A stretch of 64,000 nucleotides of DNA from Mycobacterium sp. 050128 (GCF_036409155.1 NZ_JAZGLW010000004.1:496001-560000), one strand, 5' to 3'. Positions 1 to 9,466 are shown, counted from the stretch's first letter. Program-made: numbers and translations. Notes: generated by a model from the letters alone, not told the origin.

Positions 1-1
1 C

Positions 2-1258
2 AGTGCGGTTTTCGCGCCGCTGAACGACCTGGGGCTGGTCATGGTCTGGTCCGACGCCGACGACAGCCTGGCCGAGCCGCGGGCGCCCTACCCGCATGCC
101 CGCGAGGTAGCGATGCTGCGTGCGCATCAGGCGCGGTGCGCCGCGCTGATCGGTGGCTACGCCCGCACCGCCGAGGCCCAGGCCCTGGTGCGCAGCGGCT
201 GGGCCCACGACATCGTCGCGACGCGGCCGGTGGTGCGGGCCCGCACGCCGCGGGTGGTCGCCCTCGACGACACCGGCTACGCCGACGAACGCGACCCGGC
301 GGCGCGCACCGCGCGGATTCCGTCCATCGCGCTGCGCGCCGCCCGGTCTTCGCTTCAGGCGGGGGCGCCGGTGCTGATCCAGGTGCCGCGCCGGGGTTAT
401 GTCCCGTCGCTGGCCTGCGGGCGCTGCCGCGCCATCGCCCGGTGCCGGCATTGCACCGGGCCACTTTCGTTGCAGGAGCGCGGACCCGCGGCGGTATGCC
501 GGTGGTGCGGACGCGGCGAGCCGGCGCTGCGGTGTGCCCGGTGCGGGTCGGACGCGGTCCGCGCGGTGGTGGTCGGGGCCCGGCGCACCGCCGAGGAGCT
601 GGGCCGCGCGTTCGCCGGTACGCAGGTCATCACCTCCTCGGGCGATGCGATCGTGGCCGAGGTCGCCGCCCATCCGGCGCTGGTGGTCGCCACGCCGGGC
701 GCCGAACCCCGCGCGGACGGCGGGTATGGCGCGGCGCTGCTGCTCGACACCTGGGCACTGCTGGGCCGTCAGGATTTACGCGCCGCCGAGGATGCGCTGT
801 GGCGCTGGATGAGTGCGGCGGCGCTGGTGCGGGCCCGCGGCGACGGCGGTGTGGTGACGGTGATCGCCGACTCATCCATTCCCACAGTGCAATCGCTGAT
901 CCGATGGGATCCGGTGGGCCACGCCGAGAGCGACCTGACGGCGCGCAGCGAGGTCGGGCTGCCACCCAGCGTCCACATGGCGGCCATCGACGGCAGCACC
1001 GACGCGGTGACGGCATTGCTGGACGAGGCCCACTTGCCCGCCGGCGCCGAGCAGCTCGGGCCGGTCGAGCTGCCGCCCGGGGTGCGACGTCCGCCGGGCA
1101 CCCCGGCCGGCGTCCCGGTGATCAGGATGCTGGTGCGCGTGCGCCGCGAGCAGGGTCTGGAGTTGGCGGCGAGCCTGCGCCGCGGCGTCGGCATGCTCAG
1201 CGCCCGGCAATCCCACGAACCGGCCCGGGTGCAGATCGACCCGCCGCAGATTGGCTAG
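2..1258 (+). CDS. priA: Primosomal protein PriA, C-terminal part (5' end outside window)
   Basis: The frame is open from base 2 to a TAG at 1256-1258, so the N-terminus lies upstream of the window. The visible 418 residues match the C-terminal half of replication-restart protein PriA. They include the SAVFAPL and EPRAPYPHAREVAMLR stretches and a zinc-binding block of CxxC pairs (CGRC, CRHC, CRWC, CARC). In canonical PriA this part holds helicase motifs V and VI. Here the motif V region reads VVATPGAEP and the arginine-rich motif VI is missing. I recall actinobacterial PriA being annotated as lacking detectable helicase motifs, so it probably acts as a structural or DNA-binding restart factor. 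It is followed by 174 bp containing a hairpin and a candidate operator. Confidence 0.93.
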   Translation, partial: SAVFAPLNDLGLVMVWSDADDSLAEPRAPYPHAREVAMLRAHQARCAALIGGYARTAEAQALVRSGWAHDIVATRPVVRARTPRVVALDDTGYADERDPAARTARIPSIALRAARSSLQAGAPVLIQVPRRGYVPSLACGRCRAIARCRHCTGPLSLQERGPAAVCRWCGRGEPALRCARCGSDAVRAVVVGARRTAEELGRAFAGTQVITSSGDAIVAEVAAHPALVVATPGAEPRADGGYGAALLLDTWALLGRQDLRAAEDALWRWMSAAALVRARGDGGVVTVIADSSIPTVQSLIRWDPVGHAESDLTARSEVGLPPSVHMAAIDGSTDAVTALLDEAHLPAGAEQLGPVELPPGVRRPPGTPAGVPVIRMLVRVRREQGLELAASLRRGVGMLSARQSHEPARVQIDPPQIG

Positions 1259-1359
1259 CTCGATTTTGCTGTCGTGCCGGCGACGCAAACCCGTGAGGTT
1301 GGTGAACTGGTCGTCCTACCGTTTTCGGCTTCGCTGGGCGAATCGCCTACCGTAGCGAT

Positions 1360-1375
1360 AGTATTCATGAGCAAT
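1360..1375 (+). promoter_or_regulatory. Candidate MarR operator, copy 1
   Basis: AGTATTCATGAGCAAT lies 57 bp before the MarR gene start. Its near-twin AGTATGCATGCGCAAT lies at 2830-2845, upstream of the facing methyltransferase; 14 of 16 bases agree. The arms AGTATT and AATAGT are roughly inverted (5 of 6), as expected for a dimeric winged-helix repressor. Its role is inferred from position and repetition. Confidence 0.6.
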
Positions 1376-1383
1376 AGTTCCTT

Positions 1384-1400
1384 CCTACGGCATTCGTAGG
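1384..1400 (+). repeat. Small perfect hairpin in the leader of the MarR gene
   Basis: CCTACG and CGTAGG form a perfect 6-bp stem around the 5-base loop GCATT, 33 bp before the MarR start codon. It could be part of the operator region or an RNA stem. Its function is unknown. Confidence 0.4.
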
Positions 1401-1432
1401 CTGTCGACGGCCTTAGAAAAAGGGGAGCCACG

Positions 1433-1915
1433 ATGTCCACGGAACACACGATGGAAGCCGGCGAGTCGCTGGACGTCATCACCGATGCGTTGCTCACCGC
1501 GTCGCGGTTGCTGGTCAGCATGTCTGCCCGGTCAATTGAGCAGGTCGACGAGAACATCACCATCGCACAGTTCCGCACCCTGGTGATCCTCTCCAACCGG
1601 GGCCCGGTCAACCTGGCCACGCTGGCCAACCTGCTGGGCGTGCAACCGTCGGCCACCGGACGCATGGTGGACCGGCTCGTCGCCGCCGGGCTGATCGACC
1701 GGCTGCCGCACCCCACGTCCCGGCGTGAGCTGATCGCCGCCCTGACCAAGCGGGGCCGCGAGGTGGTGCGTCGGGTCACCGCTCATCGACGCGCCGAAAT
1801 CGCCGCCATCGTCGAGAAGATGCCGGCCGCCGAGCGTCACGGGCTGGTGCGGGCCCTGACGGCCTTCACCGCGGCCGGCGGAGAGCCCGACGCCAACCTC
1901 GACATCGACCTATGA
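1433..1915 (+). CDS. MarR-family transcriptional regulator
   Basis: This 160-residue protein has the MarR/SlyA winged-helix architecture. A helical dimerisation N-terminus is followed by a helix-turn-helix at about 60-85 (VNLATLANLLGVQPSATGRM) and a wing ending PTSRRELIAALTKRG. The ATG at 1433 is preceded by GGGGAG with good spacing. It corresponds to Rv1404 of M. tuberculosis, which I recall being described as a repressor of neighbouring methyltransferase genes (Rv1403c, Rv1405c). Here only the Rv1405c-like gene is present, facing it and ending 6 bp downstream. The motif shared by both upstream regions supports autoregulation and control of the neighbour. The inducing ligand cannot be read from the sequence. 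Confidence 0.9.
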   Translation: MSTEHTMEAGESLDVITDALLTASRLLVSMSARSIEQVDENITIAQFRTLVILSNRGPVNLATLANLLGVQPSATGRMVDRLVAAGLIDRLPHPTSRRELIAALTKRGREVVRRVTAHRRAEIAAIVEKMPAAERHGLVRALTAFTAAGGEPDANLDIDL

Positions 1916-1921
1916 AGGGCC

Positions 1922-2740
1922 TCAAACCTTTTCGGCGGTGAACAGGAGATATTCCCAGCGCATCGTGCCACCGGCCAGGTATTCCTCGGCCAATTCGATC
2001 AGTTGCGCGTCCAGCTCGGCGGCCAGCACCCGATTGCCGCTGATGTTGGCGTAGGCCTCGATCGTCGGGCCGTAGTGATTCTTGAAGTATTCGTGAACGG
2101 CTGTGGCACAGTCGAATCGGTTGACCTCCAGCATGCCCCGCACCGCTGCGACACGACGGGTGCGATCGCTGAGCAATCCGGCGACATAGCTTTCGCGTCC
2201 CCATAGGGCCGCTGGAGCGACGGCCGGCGAGAGACTGGGGCGGTAGGGCCTGATCGTCGCCAGCATCCGGCCGAAGAAACCCTGTGGGGTCCAGCTGATC
2301 ACGCCGATCGTTCCGCCGGGCCGGCAGACCCGGGCCAGTTCGTCGGCCGCGAGCTGGTGATTGGGCGCGAATTGCACACCGATCGCCGACATCACGACGT
2401 CGAACTCGCCGTCGCCGAACGGCAGCGCATGCGCGTTGGCTTCCCGGTAGTCCAGCGTCAGCCCTTGCGCCGCGGCCCGCGCTTGGGATCGCGCCAGCAG
2501 TTCCGGTGTGAGATCGGTGGACACGACGGTGGCGCCCGTTTTGGCGGCGGGCAGCGAGATATTGCCCGAGCCGGCTGCGACGTCGAGCACCCGGACACCG
2601 GGGCCAATGCCGGTGGCAGCGACCAGAATCGGGCCCAGGGGAGCCATCACCTCCTCGGCCATCAACGCATAGTCGCCCAGCGCCCACATGGCGCGATGGG
2701 TGGCCGCAAGGTCTTCCGGGATGGTCACGTCGAGAGTCAT
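1922..2740 (-). CDS. Class I SAM-dependent methyltransferase (Rv1405c-like)
   Basis: This 272-residue protein carries a class I methyltransferase fold. Motif I is at 50-60 (RVLDVAAGSGN), an acidic end of strand 2 (VVSTDLTPE) follows, and a post-motif ALPFGDGEFDVVMS is typical of UbiE/Methyltransf_11-type enzymes acting on small molecules. The start at 2740 is chosen because AGGAGGAC lies 5 bases upstream and the protein then begins MTLDVTIPEDL; a longer reading from 2800 lacks such support. It faces the MarR gene and has a candidate operator 90 bp upstream. The substrate is unknown. The M. tuberculosis relative has been reported as acid or hypoxia inducible (from memory). Confidence 0.85.
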   Translation of the reverse strand: MTLDVTIPEDLAATHRAMWALGDYALMAEEVMAPLGPILVAATGIGPGVRVLDVAAGSGNISLPAAKTGATVVSTDLTPELLARSQARAAAQGLTLDYREANAHALPFGDGEFDVVMSAIGVQFAPNHQLAADELARVCRPGGTIGVISWTPQGFFGRMLATIRPYRPSLSPAVAPAALWGRESYVAGLLSDRTRRVAAVRGMLEVNRFDCATAVHEYFKNHYGPTIEAYANISGNRVLAAELDAQLIELAEEYLAGGTMRWEYLLFTAEKV

Positions 2741-2829
2741 CAGTCCTCCTGGGTATTCGGAACAGAGCTGCGCACCCGACGTCGTTGTCGTCGGCGGCAC
2801 CGGCCGCCGTGAGTATGTCCGCTAGAAAC

Positions 2830-2845
2830 AGTATGCATGCGCAAT
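2830..2845 (+). promoter_or_regulatory. Candidate MarR operator, copy 2
   Basis: AGTATGCATGCGCAAT lies between the divergent methyltransferase (start 2740) and fmt (start 2894). It differs at only two positions from the motif at 1360-1375 before the MarR gene. It probably controls the methyltransferase and might also affect fmt. Confidence 0.6.
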
Positions 2846-2881
2846 TATCCGTCCGCCAGTAGCCTTGCTTACCGCGGTTCT

Positions 2882-2887
2882 TAGACT
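2882..2887 (+). promoter_or_regulatory. -10 box for fmt, leaderless layout
   Basis: TAGACT is followed by 6 bases and the GTG start of fmt. This TANNNT-N6-RTG spacing puts transcription initiation at or next to the start codon, as in mycobacterial leaderless mRNAs. No Shine-Dalgarno sequence is present. Confidence 0.55.
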
Positions 2888-2893
2888 GTCCGG

Positions 2894-3826
2894 GTGCGTC
2901 TCGTCTTCGCCGGCACCCCCGAACCCGCGCTGCCCGCGCTGCGCCGCCTCATCGAGTCACCTCGTCACGAGGTCGTTGCGGTGCTGACCCGCCCCGACGC
3001 CGCGTCCGGGCGGCGCGGCAAGCCGGAGCCGTCACCGGTGGCCCGCGAGGCACTCGACCGCGGCATTCCCGTGCTACGCCCGGAGCGGCCGAACTCGCCG
3101 GAGTTCGTCGCCGAACTCTCGGAGTTCGCACCGCAGTGCTGTCCGGTGGTGGCCTACGGCGCGCTGCTGCGCGACGGCTTGCTCGCCGTCCCCCCGCACG
3201 GCTGGGTGAACCTGCACTTTTCGTTGCTGCCGGCCTGGCGCGGTGCGGCGCCCGTCCAGGCCGCGATCGCCGCGGGGGACGCGATCACCGGGGCGACGAC
3301 GTTTCGGATCGAACCCAGCCTGGACTCCGGACCGGTGTACGGCGTCGTGACCGAGACGATTCGGCCGACGGACACCTCGGGTGATCTGCTTGAACGACTT
3401 GCCATTTCGGGTGCGGCCCTGCTTTCGGCCACGCTGGATGGTATTGCCGACGGGAAACTGACCCCGCAACCGCAACCGTCCGACGGCGTCAGCATTGCGC
3501 CGAAGATCACCGTCGAGGAAGCCCGGGTGCGCTGGGATCTGCCGGCCGCGGTGATCGAGCGCCGGATCCGCGCCGTCACACCCAACCCGGGCGCCTGGAC
3601 GACGATCGGCGACCTGCGGATCAAACTGGGGCCGGTGCACATCGATACGGATGTTCCAGAGTCATTGCCGCCCGGCGTAATTCAGGTGGACCGCAAGAAC
3701 GTGCGCGTCGGCACCGGCTCGGAACCGGTGCGGCTGAGCCAGATTCAACCGCCCGGCAAGAAACTCATGAACGCCGTCGACTGGGCCCGCGGCGCCCGCC
3801 TCGACGCCGCCGCGCGGGCCTCATGA
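2894..3826 (+). CDS. fmt: Methionyl-tRNA formyltransferase
   Basis: This protein formylates initiator Met-tRNA using 10-formyltetrahydrofolate. At 310 residues it is of normal length. The N-terminal hydrolase domain begins [16 protein letters not shown]. The catalytic residues are visible as N106 and H108 in [17 protein letters not shown] and D144 in SLDSGPVYG. The C-terminal OB-like domain follows ([20 protein letters not shown]). The GTG start is supported by a TAGACT box placed for a leaderless transcript. The stop overlaps the rsmB start by 4 bases (ATGA), so the two are translationally coupled, the common fmt-rsmB arrangement. Confidence 0.96.
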   Translation: MRLVFAGTPEPALPALRRLIESPRHEVVAVLTRPDAASGRRGKPEPSPVAREALDRGIPVLRPERPNSPEFVAELSEFAPQCCPVVAYGALLRDGLLAVPPHGWVNLHFSLLPAWRGAAPVQAAIAAGDAITGATTFRIEPSLDSGPVYGVVTETIRPTDTSGDLLERLAISGAALLSATLDGIADGKLTPQPQPSDGVSIAPKITVEEARVRWDLPAAVIERRIRAVTPNPGAWTTIGDLRIKLGPVHIDTDVPESLPPGVIQVDRKNVRVGTGSEPVRLSQIQPPGKKLMNAVDWARGARLDAAARAS

Positions 3827-5229
3827 GCCCAGCACCGAATCAGCGCCGGCCGCCCAAAAGACGCAAGCCACTGGATCCGGCCCGGGCCGCCACCTTTCAG
3901 GTGTTGCGGGCCGTCAGCGAGCGCGACGCCTACGCGAACCTGGCCCTGCCCGCGCTGCTGCGCGAGCGCGGTATCACCGGACGCGACGCGGCGTTCGCCA
4001 CCGAGCTGACCTACGGCACCTGCCGCACCCGCGGCCTGCTCGACGCGGTCATCGGCGCCGCCGCCGAACGTCCGCCGGAGGCGATCAACCCGGTGCTGCT
4101 CGACCTGCTGCGGATGGGCACCTACCAATTGCTGCGCACCCGGGTCGACGCGCATGCCGCGGTGTCCACCACCGTCGAACAGGCTGGTATCGAATTCGAT
4201 TCGGCGCGAGCCGGTTTCGTCAACGGCGTACTGCGGACGATCTCCGGGCGTGACGAGAAGTCCTGGGTGGACGAGCTGGCCCCCGACCCGGCGCGCGATC
4301 CGGTCGGCCACGCCGCGTTCGTGCACGCGCATCCGCGCTGGATCGCCCAGGCGTTCGCCGACGCACTGGGTGCCGACGCCGGTGAACTCGAGGCGGCTCT
4401 TGCCAGCGACGACGAACGACCCCAGGTACACCTGGCCGCGCGCCCGGGCGTGCTCGGCGCGGCGGAACTGGCCTCCGAATTGGGCCTAGCGGTCGGCGGC
4501 ACCGTCGGTCGCTACTCGCCGTACGCGGTGTACCTGCCGGGTGGCGACCCCGGGCAGCTGGCCGCGGTGCGCGAGGCGCGAGCGCTGGTTCAGGACGAGG
4601 GCAGTCAATTGGTGGCGCGGGCGCTGACGTTGGCGCCGGTCGACGGGGACACCGGCCGCTGGCTCGATCTGTGCGCCGGCCCCGGCGGCAAGACCGCGCT
4701 GCTGGCCGCCCTGGCCGTCGAGCACGGCGCCCGGGTTACCGCGGTCGAGCCGTCGTCGGGTCGCGCGGACCTCGTCGTCGAGAACACCCGCGGGCTCGAC
4801 GTCGACGTGCTGCGGGTCGACGGTCGCCGCAGCGGCCTCGAGCCCGGCTTCGACCGGGTGCTGGTCGACGTGCCCTGCACCGGGCTGGGCGCGCTGCGCC
4901 GCCGGCCGGAGGCCCGTTGGCGCCGGCAGCCGGCCGATGTGCCGGCGCTGGCCAAGCTGCAGCGTGAGCTGCTGGCCGCCGCGATCGCGCTGACCCGCCC
5001 CGGCGGCGTGGTGCTCTATTCGACCTGTTCGCCGCATCTGGTCGAAACCACAGGCGTGGTGGCCGACGCACTGCGCCGTCATCCGGTGCAGGCGTTGGAC
5101 ACCCGGCCGCTGTTCGAGCCCGTCGAGTTGGGCCCGCCATCTGCACAAGGACCTCAGGTGCAGCTGTGGCCGCACCGGCACGGCACCGACGCGATGTTCG
5201 CCGCGGCGTTACGACGCGTAGCGGGGTAA
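3823..5229 (+). CDS. rsmB: 16S rRNA m5C967 methyltransferase RsmB (Fmu)
   Basis: This 468-residue SAM-dependent RNA cytosine-C5 methyltransferase has a NusB-like N-terminal domain (about 20-160) and a Rossmann catalytic domain. The SAM motif [13 protein letters not shown] is near 282. The two catalytic cysteines of the RNA m5C family are C352 in DVPCTGLG and C402 in STCSPH. It starts inside the fmt stop codon (ATGA overlap). The last codons (LRRVAG and TAA) lie in a sequence repeated immediately downstream, as described for the 5200-5320 repeat, so the 3' end has been tandemly duplicated. Confidence 0.95.
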   Translation: MSPAPNQRRPPKRRKPLDPARAATFQVLRAVSERDAYANLALPALLRERGITGRDAAFATELTYGTCRTRGLLDAVIGAAAERPPEAINPVLLDLLRMGTYQLLRTRVDAHAAVSTTVEQAGIEFDSARAGFVNGVLRTISGRDEKSWVDELAPDPARDPVGHAAFVHAHPRWIAQAFADALGADAGELEAALASDDERPQVHLAARPGVLGAAELASELGLAVGGTVGRYSPYAVYLPGGDPGQLAAVREARALVQDEGSQLVARALTLAPVDGDTGRWLDLCAGPGGKTALLAALAVEHGARVTAVEPSSGRADLVVENTRGLDVDVLRVDGRRSGLEPGFDRVLVDVPCTGLGALRRRPEARWRRQPADVPALAKLQRELLAAAIALTRPGGVVLYSTCSPHLVETTGVVADALRRHPVQALDTRPLFEPVELGPPSAQGPQVQLWPHRHGTDAMFAAALRRVAG

Positions 5230-5330
5230 CGCCCCGGGGGACACGACAGGCCTGAGCGCCGCGGCGTTACGCCGCGTCGCGGGGTAACGCCCCGGCGGCC
5301 CGACAGGCCTGAGCGCCGCCGCGCTGCGCC
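5200..5330 (+). repeat. Tandem duplication of the rsmB 3' end with hairpins
   Basis: A 58-bp unit (5200-5257) is followed by a 57-bp near copy (5258-5314) and the beginning of a third. Copy 1 includes the last codons and stop of rsmB; copy 2 would encode the same LRRVAG-stop. Each unit carries the inverted 8-mers GGCGTTAC and GTAACGCC, plus a GGGG/CCCC stem, so two successive hairpins form between rsmB and rpe. They may act as terminators or as a recombination-prone locus. The copy number could vary between strains. Confidence 0.75.
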
Positions 5331-5347
5331 GCCCTCGGCACCCTCAG

Positions 5348-5353
5348 TAGTCT
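5348..5353 (+). promoter_or_regulatory. -10 box for rpe, leaderless layout
   Basis: TAGTCT lies 7 bases before the ATG of rpe, with no Shine-Dalgarno sequence between. It is a TANNNT-N7-ATG arrangement. Confidence 0.55.
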
Positions 5354-5360
5354 GGCGCAC

Positions 5361-6059
5361 ATGGCTGGCAGCACTAGCCCTTCCCATGGACCCCTGATAG
5401 CTCCGTCGATCCTGGCCGCCGATTTCGCCCGGCTCGCCGACGAGGCAGCCGCCGTGGTCGGCGCCGACTGGCTGCACGTCGATGTGATGGACGGCCACTT
5501 CGTGCCCAACCTGACGATCGGTCTGCCGGTGGTGGAGAGCCTGCTGGCCGCCACGCGCATTCCGATGGACTGCCACTTGATGATCGACAATCCGGACCGG
5601 TGGGCGCCGCCCTACGCCGAGGCCGGCGCCTACAACGTCACCTTCCACGCCGAGGCCACCGACAATCCGATCGGCGTGGCTCGCGATATCCGGGCCGCGG
5701 GCGCCAAGGCCGGGATCAGCGTCAAGCCGGGCACCCCGCTGGAGCCGTATCTGGAGATCCTGCCGCAGTTCGACACCCTGCTGATCATGTCGGTCGAGCC
5801 GGGCTTCGGCGGCCAGAGCTTCATCCCCGAGGTGCTGAGCAAGGTTCGCATCGTGCGCAAGCTGGTCGACGCGGGGGAGTTGACGATCCTGGTCGAGATC
5901 GACGGCGGCATCAACGCCGACACGATCGAACAGGCCGCCGAGGCCGGGGTCGACTGCTTCGTCGCCGGTTCCGCGGTCTACGGCGCGCAGGACCCCGAGG
6001 CCGCGATCGAGGCGCTGCGCCGCCGGGCCGTCGCCGCGTCGCCGCATCTACGGCTGTGA
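5361..6059 (+). CDS. rpe: Ribulose-phosphate 3-epimerase
   Basis: This enzyme interconverts ribulose 5-phosphate and xylulose 5-phosphate in the pentose phosphate pathway. It is a 232-residue TIM barrel of normal size. The metal and catalytic motifs are all present: [12 protein letters not shown] near 14, [12 protein letters not shown] with the catalytic aspartate, [18 protein letters not shown], and [10 protein letters not shown] with the second aspartate. It initiates a rightward rpe-ribD unit; its TGA overlaps the GTG of ribD by 4 bases. Placing rpe with riboflavin genes makes sense because ribulose 5-phosphate is a riboflavin precursor. Confidence 0.96.
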   Translation: MAGSTSPSHGPLIAPSILAADFARLADEAAAVVGADWLHVDVMDGHFVPNLTIGLPVVESLLAATRIPMDCHLMIDNPDRWAPPYAEAGAYNVTFHAEATDNPIGVARDIRAAGAKAGISVKPGTPLEPYLEILPQFDTLLIMSVEPGFGGQSFIPEVLSKVRIVRKLVDAGELTILVEIDGGINADTIEQAAEAGVDCFVAGSAVYGAQDPEAAIEALRRRAVAASPHLRL

Positions 6060-7081
6060 GTGGCCAGCCTGTCGAAAGCCTGGACGCCGCAATGCGTTTG
6101 GCGATCGAGCAGTCGTATCTGGTCAAGGGCGGCACCTATCCGAATCCTCCGGTCGGAGCGGTGATTTTGGATGCCGGTGGTCAGATTGTCGGCGTCGGCG
6201 GCACCGAGCCGGCCGGTGGCGACCACGCCGAGGTGCTGGCGCTGCGCCGGGCCGGCGCCCTGGCCGTCGGTGGCACCGCGGTGGTCACGCTGGAGCCCTG
6301 CAACCACTACGGCAAGACGCCGCCGTGCGTGAACGCGCTGATCGATGCCGGCGTGCGCGCCGTCGTATACGCCGTCCCCGATCCGAACGAGCTCGCCGCC
6401 GGCGGCGCGGCCCGGCTCTCGGAGGCGGGGGTCGAGGTCAAGTCCGGCGTACTGGCCGACGCGGTCGCCGGCGGGCCGCTGCGCGAGTGGCTACACAAGC
6501 AGCGGACCGGATTGCCGCATGTGACATGGAAATACGCCAGCAGCCTCGACGGTCGCAGTGCGGCCGCCGACGGCACCAGCCGGTGGATTTCCAGTGAGGC
6601 AGCCCGCTTGGACCTGCACCGTCGCCGCGCCGCCGCCGACGCGATCGTCGTCGGGACCGGCACCGTCCTGGCCGACGATCCGGCGTTGACCGCCCGGCTG
6701 CCCGACGGCTCGCTGGCAGACAAGCAGCCGCTGCGCGTCGTGGTCGGCATGCGCGAAATACATTCCGAGGCAAAGGTTCTCAACGACGATTCACGCACCA
6801 TGGTGATTCGCACCCGCGATCCGCTGGAGGTGCTCAAGGCGCTCTCGGACCGCACCGATGTCCTGCTGGAGGGCGGTCCCACGCTGGCGAGCGCCTTCCT
6901 GCGGGAAGACGCGATCGACCGGATCTTGACCTACATCGCGCCGATCCTGCTGGGCGGACCCGTCACCGCCGTCGGCGACGTCGGGGTGCCCACCATCGCG
7001 CGGGCGTTGCGGTGGCGCTTCGACGGCGCCGACCGGATCGGCCCGGATTTGCTGCTCAGCCTGGTGCCGCAGCGCGGCTAG
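6056..7081 (+). CDS. ribD: Bifunctional riboflavin deaminase/reductase RibD (RibG)
   Basis: This enzyme catalyses the deamination and side-chain reduction steps of riboflavin synthesis. At 341 residues it has an N-terminal cytidine-deaminase-like zinc domain with HAEVLAL and the [11 protein letters not shown] metal motif. A C-terminal RibD reductase domain follows ([41 protein letters not shown]). The GTG at 6056 is chosen because it overlaps the rpe stop (GTGA) and gives the usual length; an ORF open further upstream is only the rpe shadow frame. The gene converges on the P55-like transporter with a 4-base overlap of the ends. Confidence 0.95.
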   Translation: MSGQPVESLDAAMRLAIEQSYLVKGGTYPNPPVGAVILDAGGQIVGVGGTEPAGGDHAEVLALRRAGALAVGGTAVVTLEPCNHYGKTPPCVNALIDAGVRAVVYAVPDPNELAAGGAARLSEAGVEVKSGVLADAVAGGPLREWLHKQRTGLPHVTWKYASSLDGRSAAADGTSRWISSEAARLDLHRRRAAADAIVVGTGTVLADDPALTARLPDGSLADKQPLRVVVGMREIHSEAKVLNDDSRTMVIRTRDPLEVLKALSDRTDVLLEGGPTLASAFLREDAIDRILTYIAPILLGGPVTAVGDVGVPTIARALRWRFDGADRIGPDLLLSLVPQRG

Positions 7082-8631
7082 CGCTCACCGAGTGACACCG
7101 TTTCCGGCTCGGCGACTTCCGGCTCCTCGGCGTGCTCCTTGCGGCTGCCGAGCAGCAGGCCCAACAGCGCGCCCACCACACAGATGACGACGGTGGCCGC
7201 GAAGATGTCGCCGTACATCAGGGCGAACGCCTGCAAATACACGGTGGCTTGGGCCGCGATTCGTTGCAGCAGCGTGGCGTCGGGCGGGATCTGCGCGGTC
7301 AGCCCCGCGATGATCTGGTTGAACCGGTAGAGCCCCCAGGCGCTCAGCGCCGCGACGCCGATCAGCATGCCCGTCATCCGGGCCACGACCACCGCCGCGG
7401 AGGCGATGCCGTGCTGGGCCGACGGCACCACCCGCAGCGCGCCGGAGGTCAGCGGTCCGATCACCAGGCCGAGCCCCAGACCGGCCACCAGCAGGTCGGT
7501 GTGGACCAGCGGCAGGCTGACCCCGAAGATGTCGTGGTGCTGGGTCATCACGTCCATGCGCCAGTAGTGAATCAGCCAATAGCCGAACGCCGCGATCAGC
7601 AGCCCGATGAAGGTCATTGCCCGGTCGCCGATCCGGGTCGCGATGAAACCGCCCAGCACCGCACCGATCGGCAGCGCGATCAGGAACCACAGCAGCAGGC
7701 CGGCGGCCTGCGTCTGCGACATTTGCAGCACGCCCTGGCCGAACAGCTCGACGTTGACCAGGGTCACCATCAGCGCCGCACCGGCGGCCACCGACGCGCC
7801 CAGCGCGGCCAGGAACGGCCGGAAGTGCACCCCGGCGGGTTCGATCAGCCGGGTGCGGGAGAAGCGCTCCCACAGGATGAACACCACCCCGACCACCACC
7901 GCACCGATCACCAGCGGCAATCCGTAGCTGGGCAGGATCGTCTTGCCGTCGGGCGCCGGGTTGTACAGCCCGATGACCGCCAGGCCCAGCGCGACGGCCA
8001 GCAGCACACCGCCGACGACGTCGACCTTTTCCGGCTCCTCGGCGCGCTGGTGTGCGGGCAGGCTGAATTGGATCGCGATCATGGCGAGCAAGGTCAGCGG
8101 CACGTTGATCCAGAAGACGTACTGCCACTGGTGAAACACCCAGACGATGAAGATTCCGTACAGCGGACCCAGCACGCTGCCGAGCTCCTGGGCGGCACCG
8201 ATTCCGCCCAGCACGCTGGCGCGGTTGCGCTGCGCCCACAGATCAGCGCCCAGGGCCAGCGTGACCGGCAACAGGGCGCCGCTGGCGATGCCCTGGACGG
8301 TGCGGCCGGCGATCAGCAGGTGAAAATCACCCCAATGACCGGCCAGCGCCGTGATCACCGAGCCGACGATGAACAGCGCCAGGCTGATCTGCAGCACCAG
8401 CTTGCGGCCGAAGCGATCGGACGCGCGCCCCAGTAGCGGCATCGCGGCGATGTAGCCCAGCAGGTACATCGTGATGATCCAGGTGATGCGCTGCAGTTGA
8501 TTGATCGGGATGTGAACGTCGCTCATGATGTCGCGCATGATCGTGACGACGACGTAGGCGTCCAGCGCGCCCAGGAGTACGGCGAGGCTGCCCGCGCTGA
8601 TCGCGATTCCGCGTCCTGCTCGCATACTCAT
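7078..8631 (-). CDS. MFS transporter of the P55 (Rv1410c) type
   Basis: This 517-residue major facilitator has about 14 predicted membrane segments. Typical MFS signatures are the DRFGRKLV loop after the second helix and an early [14 protein letters not shown] segment. Its start overlaps the lprG stop by one base (TGATG), and the pair matches the conserved lprG-Rv1410c operon. In M. tuberculosis this pair is implicated in triacylglycerol and lipoarabinomannan transport to the outer envelope and in drug tolerance (family knowledge). The protein should sit in the inner membrane and hand lipid to LprG. The C-terminal tail is charged ([13 protein letters not shown]). Confidence 0.92.
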   Translation of the reverse strand: MSMRAGRGIAISAGSLAVLLGALDAYVVVTIMRDIMSDVHIPINQLQRITWIITMYLLGYIAAMPLLGRASDRFGRKLVLQISLALFIVGSVITALAGHWGDFHLLIAGRTVQGIASGALLPVTLALGADLWAQRNRASVLGGIGAAQELGSVLGPLYGIFIVWVFHQWQYVFWINVPLTLLAMIAIQFSLPAHQRAEEPEKVDVVGGVLLAVALGLAVIGLYNPAPDGKTILPSYGLPLVIGAVVVGVVFILWERFSRTRLIEPAGVHFRPFLAALGASVAAGAALMVTLVNVELFGQGVLQMSQTQAAGLLLWFLIALPIGAVLGGFIATRIGDRAMTFIGLLIAAFGYWLIHYWRMDVMTQHHDIFGVSLPLVHTDLLVAGLGLGLVIGPLTSGALRVVPSAQHGIASAAVVVARMTGMLIGVAALSAWGLYRFNQIIAGLTAQIPPDATLLQRIAAQATVYLQAFALMYGDIFAATVVICVVGALLGLLLGSRKEHAEEPEVAEPETVSLGER

Positions 8632-9335
8632 CAGCTCACCGGAGGCTTGGTGACGGTGACCGGCTTACCCCAGTCCGACAGCGTCACCTGGACGGAATTG
8701 CCCTGGCTCTTCTGCAGGTTGGCCTGGACCAGCTGATGGTCGCCGGTTTCCTGAATCCACACCGTGGCCGGCAACGGCTGCGTCGCGCTCATGCTCGGGA
8801 TGATCTTGTTCACCGCATCCGCGGTGGCATTTCCGCTGATCTTGATGACCGTCTGGCCATTGATCGTTTCGCGGCCCTCGGCCTTGGCGTTGGTGAAGCT
8901 CGCCAGCATGTTGCCCAGGCCGGAGTCTGGGCTCAGCAGCACCGAGACGTCGTAGACGTCGGAGGCCTTACCGAAGTCGCTCCACTTGTTCGGGGTCAGC
9001 GTGGCGTACAGCACCGAGTCGTAGACGACGAAGTTGGCGTCGATGTCGGAGCCCGCCATCGACAGCTGCGCATTGCCCGACGCGGCGGTGCTCGGGACGG
9101 TGGTCAGGTCGCCGGTCAGCTGCTTGATCGGCAGTCCGGGGATCTTGCCCTGGGTCGACAGCACCAGGTGCACGCTCTTGACGGTCTTGGTGACGTCGGC
9201 GGACTGCTTGACGAGGGTCGTGGCGTCGGGCAACGGGGCACCGCTGGGCTTCGAACCCGACGAACAGCCCGCGATCACGGCGGTGGCGAGGGTCAGGGAA
9301 GCGAGGACGGCCGTGAGACGGCGGCGTGTCTGCAT
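8631..9335 (-). CDS. lprG: Lipid-binding lipoprotein LprG
   Basis: This 234-residue lipoprotein starts MQTRRRL, has a hydrophobic signal and the lipobox VIAGC at about 22-26, and continues SSGSKPSG. The LppX_LprAFG fold follows, which binds triacylated lipids in a hydrophobic pocket (for example [26 protein letters not shown] and [13 protein letters not shown]). An in-frame ATG lies three codons upstream at 9344, but a TACGAT box at 9343-9348 sits 7 bases before the chosen ATG and overlaps the upstream one. The shorter, leaderless start is therefore preferred. Together with the downstream MFS gene it forms the lipid export pair. Confidence 0.94.
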   Translation of the reverse strand: MQTRRRLTAVLASLTLATAVIAGCSSGSKPSGAPLPDATTLVKQSADVTKTVKSVHLVLSTQGKIPGLPIKQLTGDLTTVPSTAASGNAQLSMAGSDIDANFVVYDSVLYATLTPNKWSDFGKASDVYDVSVLLSPDSGLGNMLASFTNAKAEGRETINGQTVIKISGNATADAVNKIIPSMSATQPLPATVWIQETGDHQLVQANLQKSQGNSVQVTLSDWGKPVTVTKPPVS

Positions 9336-9342
9336 ACCGTGC

Positions 9343-9348
9343 ATCGTA
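9343..9348 (-). promoter_or_regulatory. -10 box for lprG, decides the start
   Basis: On the minus strand TACGAT is followed by 7 bases and ATG at 9335. Because it overlaps the alternative in-frame ATG at 9344, it argues that translation begins at 9335 on a leaderless transcript. Confidence 0.5.
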
Positions 9349-9454
9349 GAGGAGCGCGATGAGCGGACTTCGGGACGCGGGGTCTCCGCGGGCCCGCGAC
9401 GAGGGCGTTTCGCGTGCCGGTCGTGGCCGCTCACCAGGCAAAGCGCCGGCGAAT

Positions 9455-9460
9455 TAGCCT
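9455..9460 (+). promoter_or_regulatory. -10 box for ribE, leaderless layout
   Basis: TAGCCT lies 6 bases before the ATG of ribE, with no Shine-Dalgarno sequence. It has the same layout as at uvrC and fmt. Confidence 0.55.
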
Positions 9461-9466
9461 GGTGCA

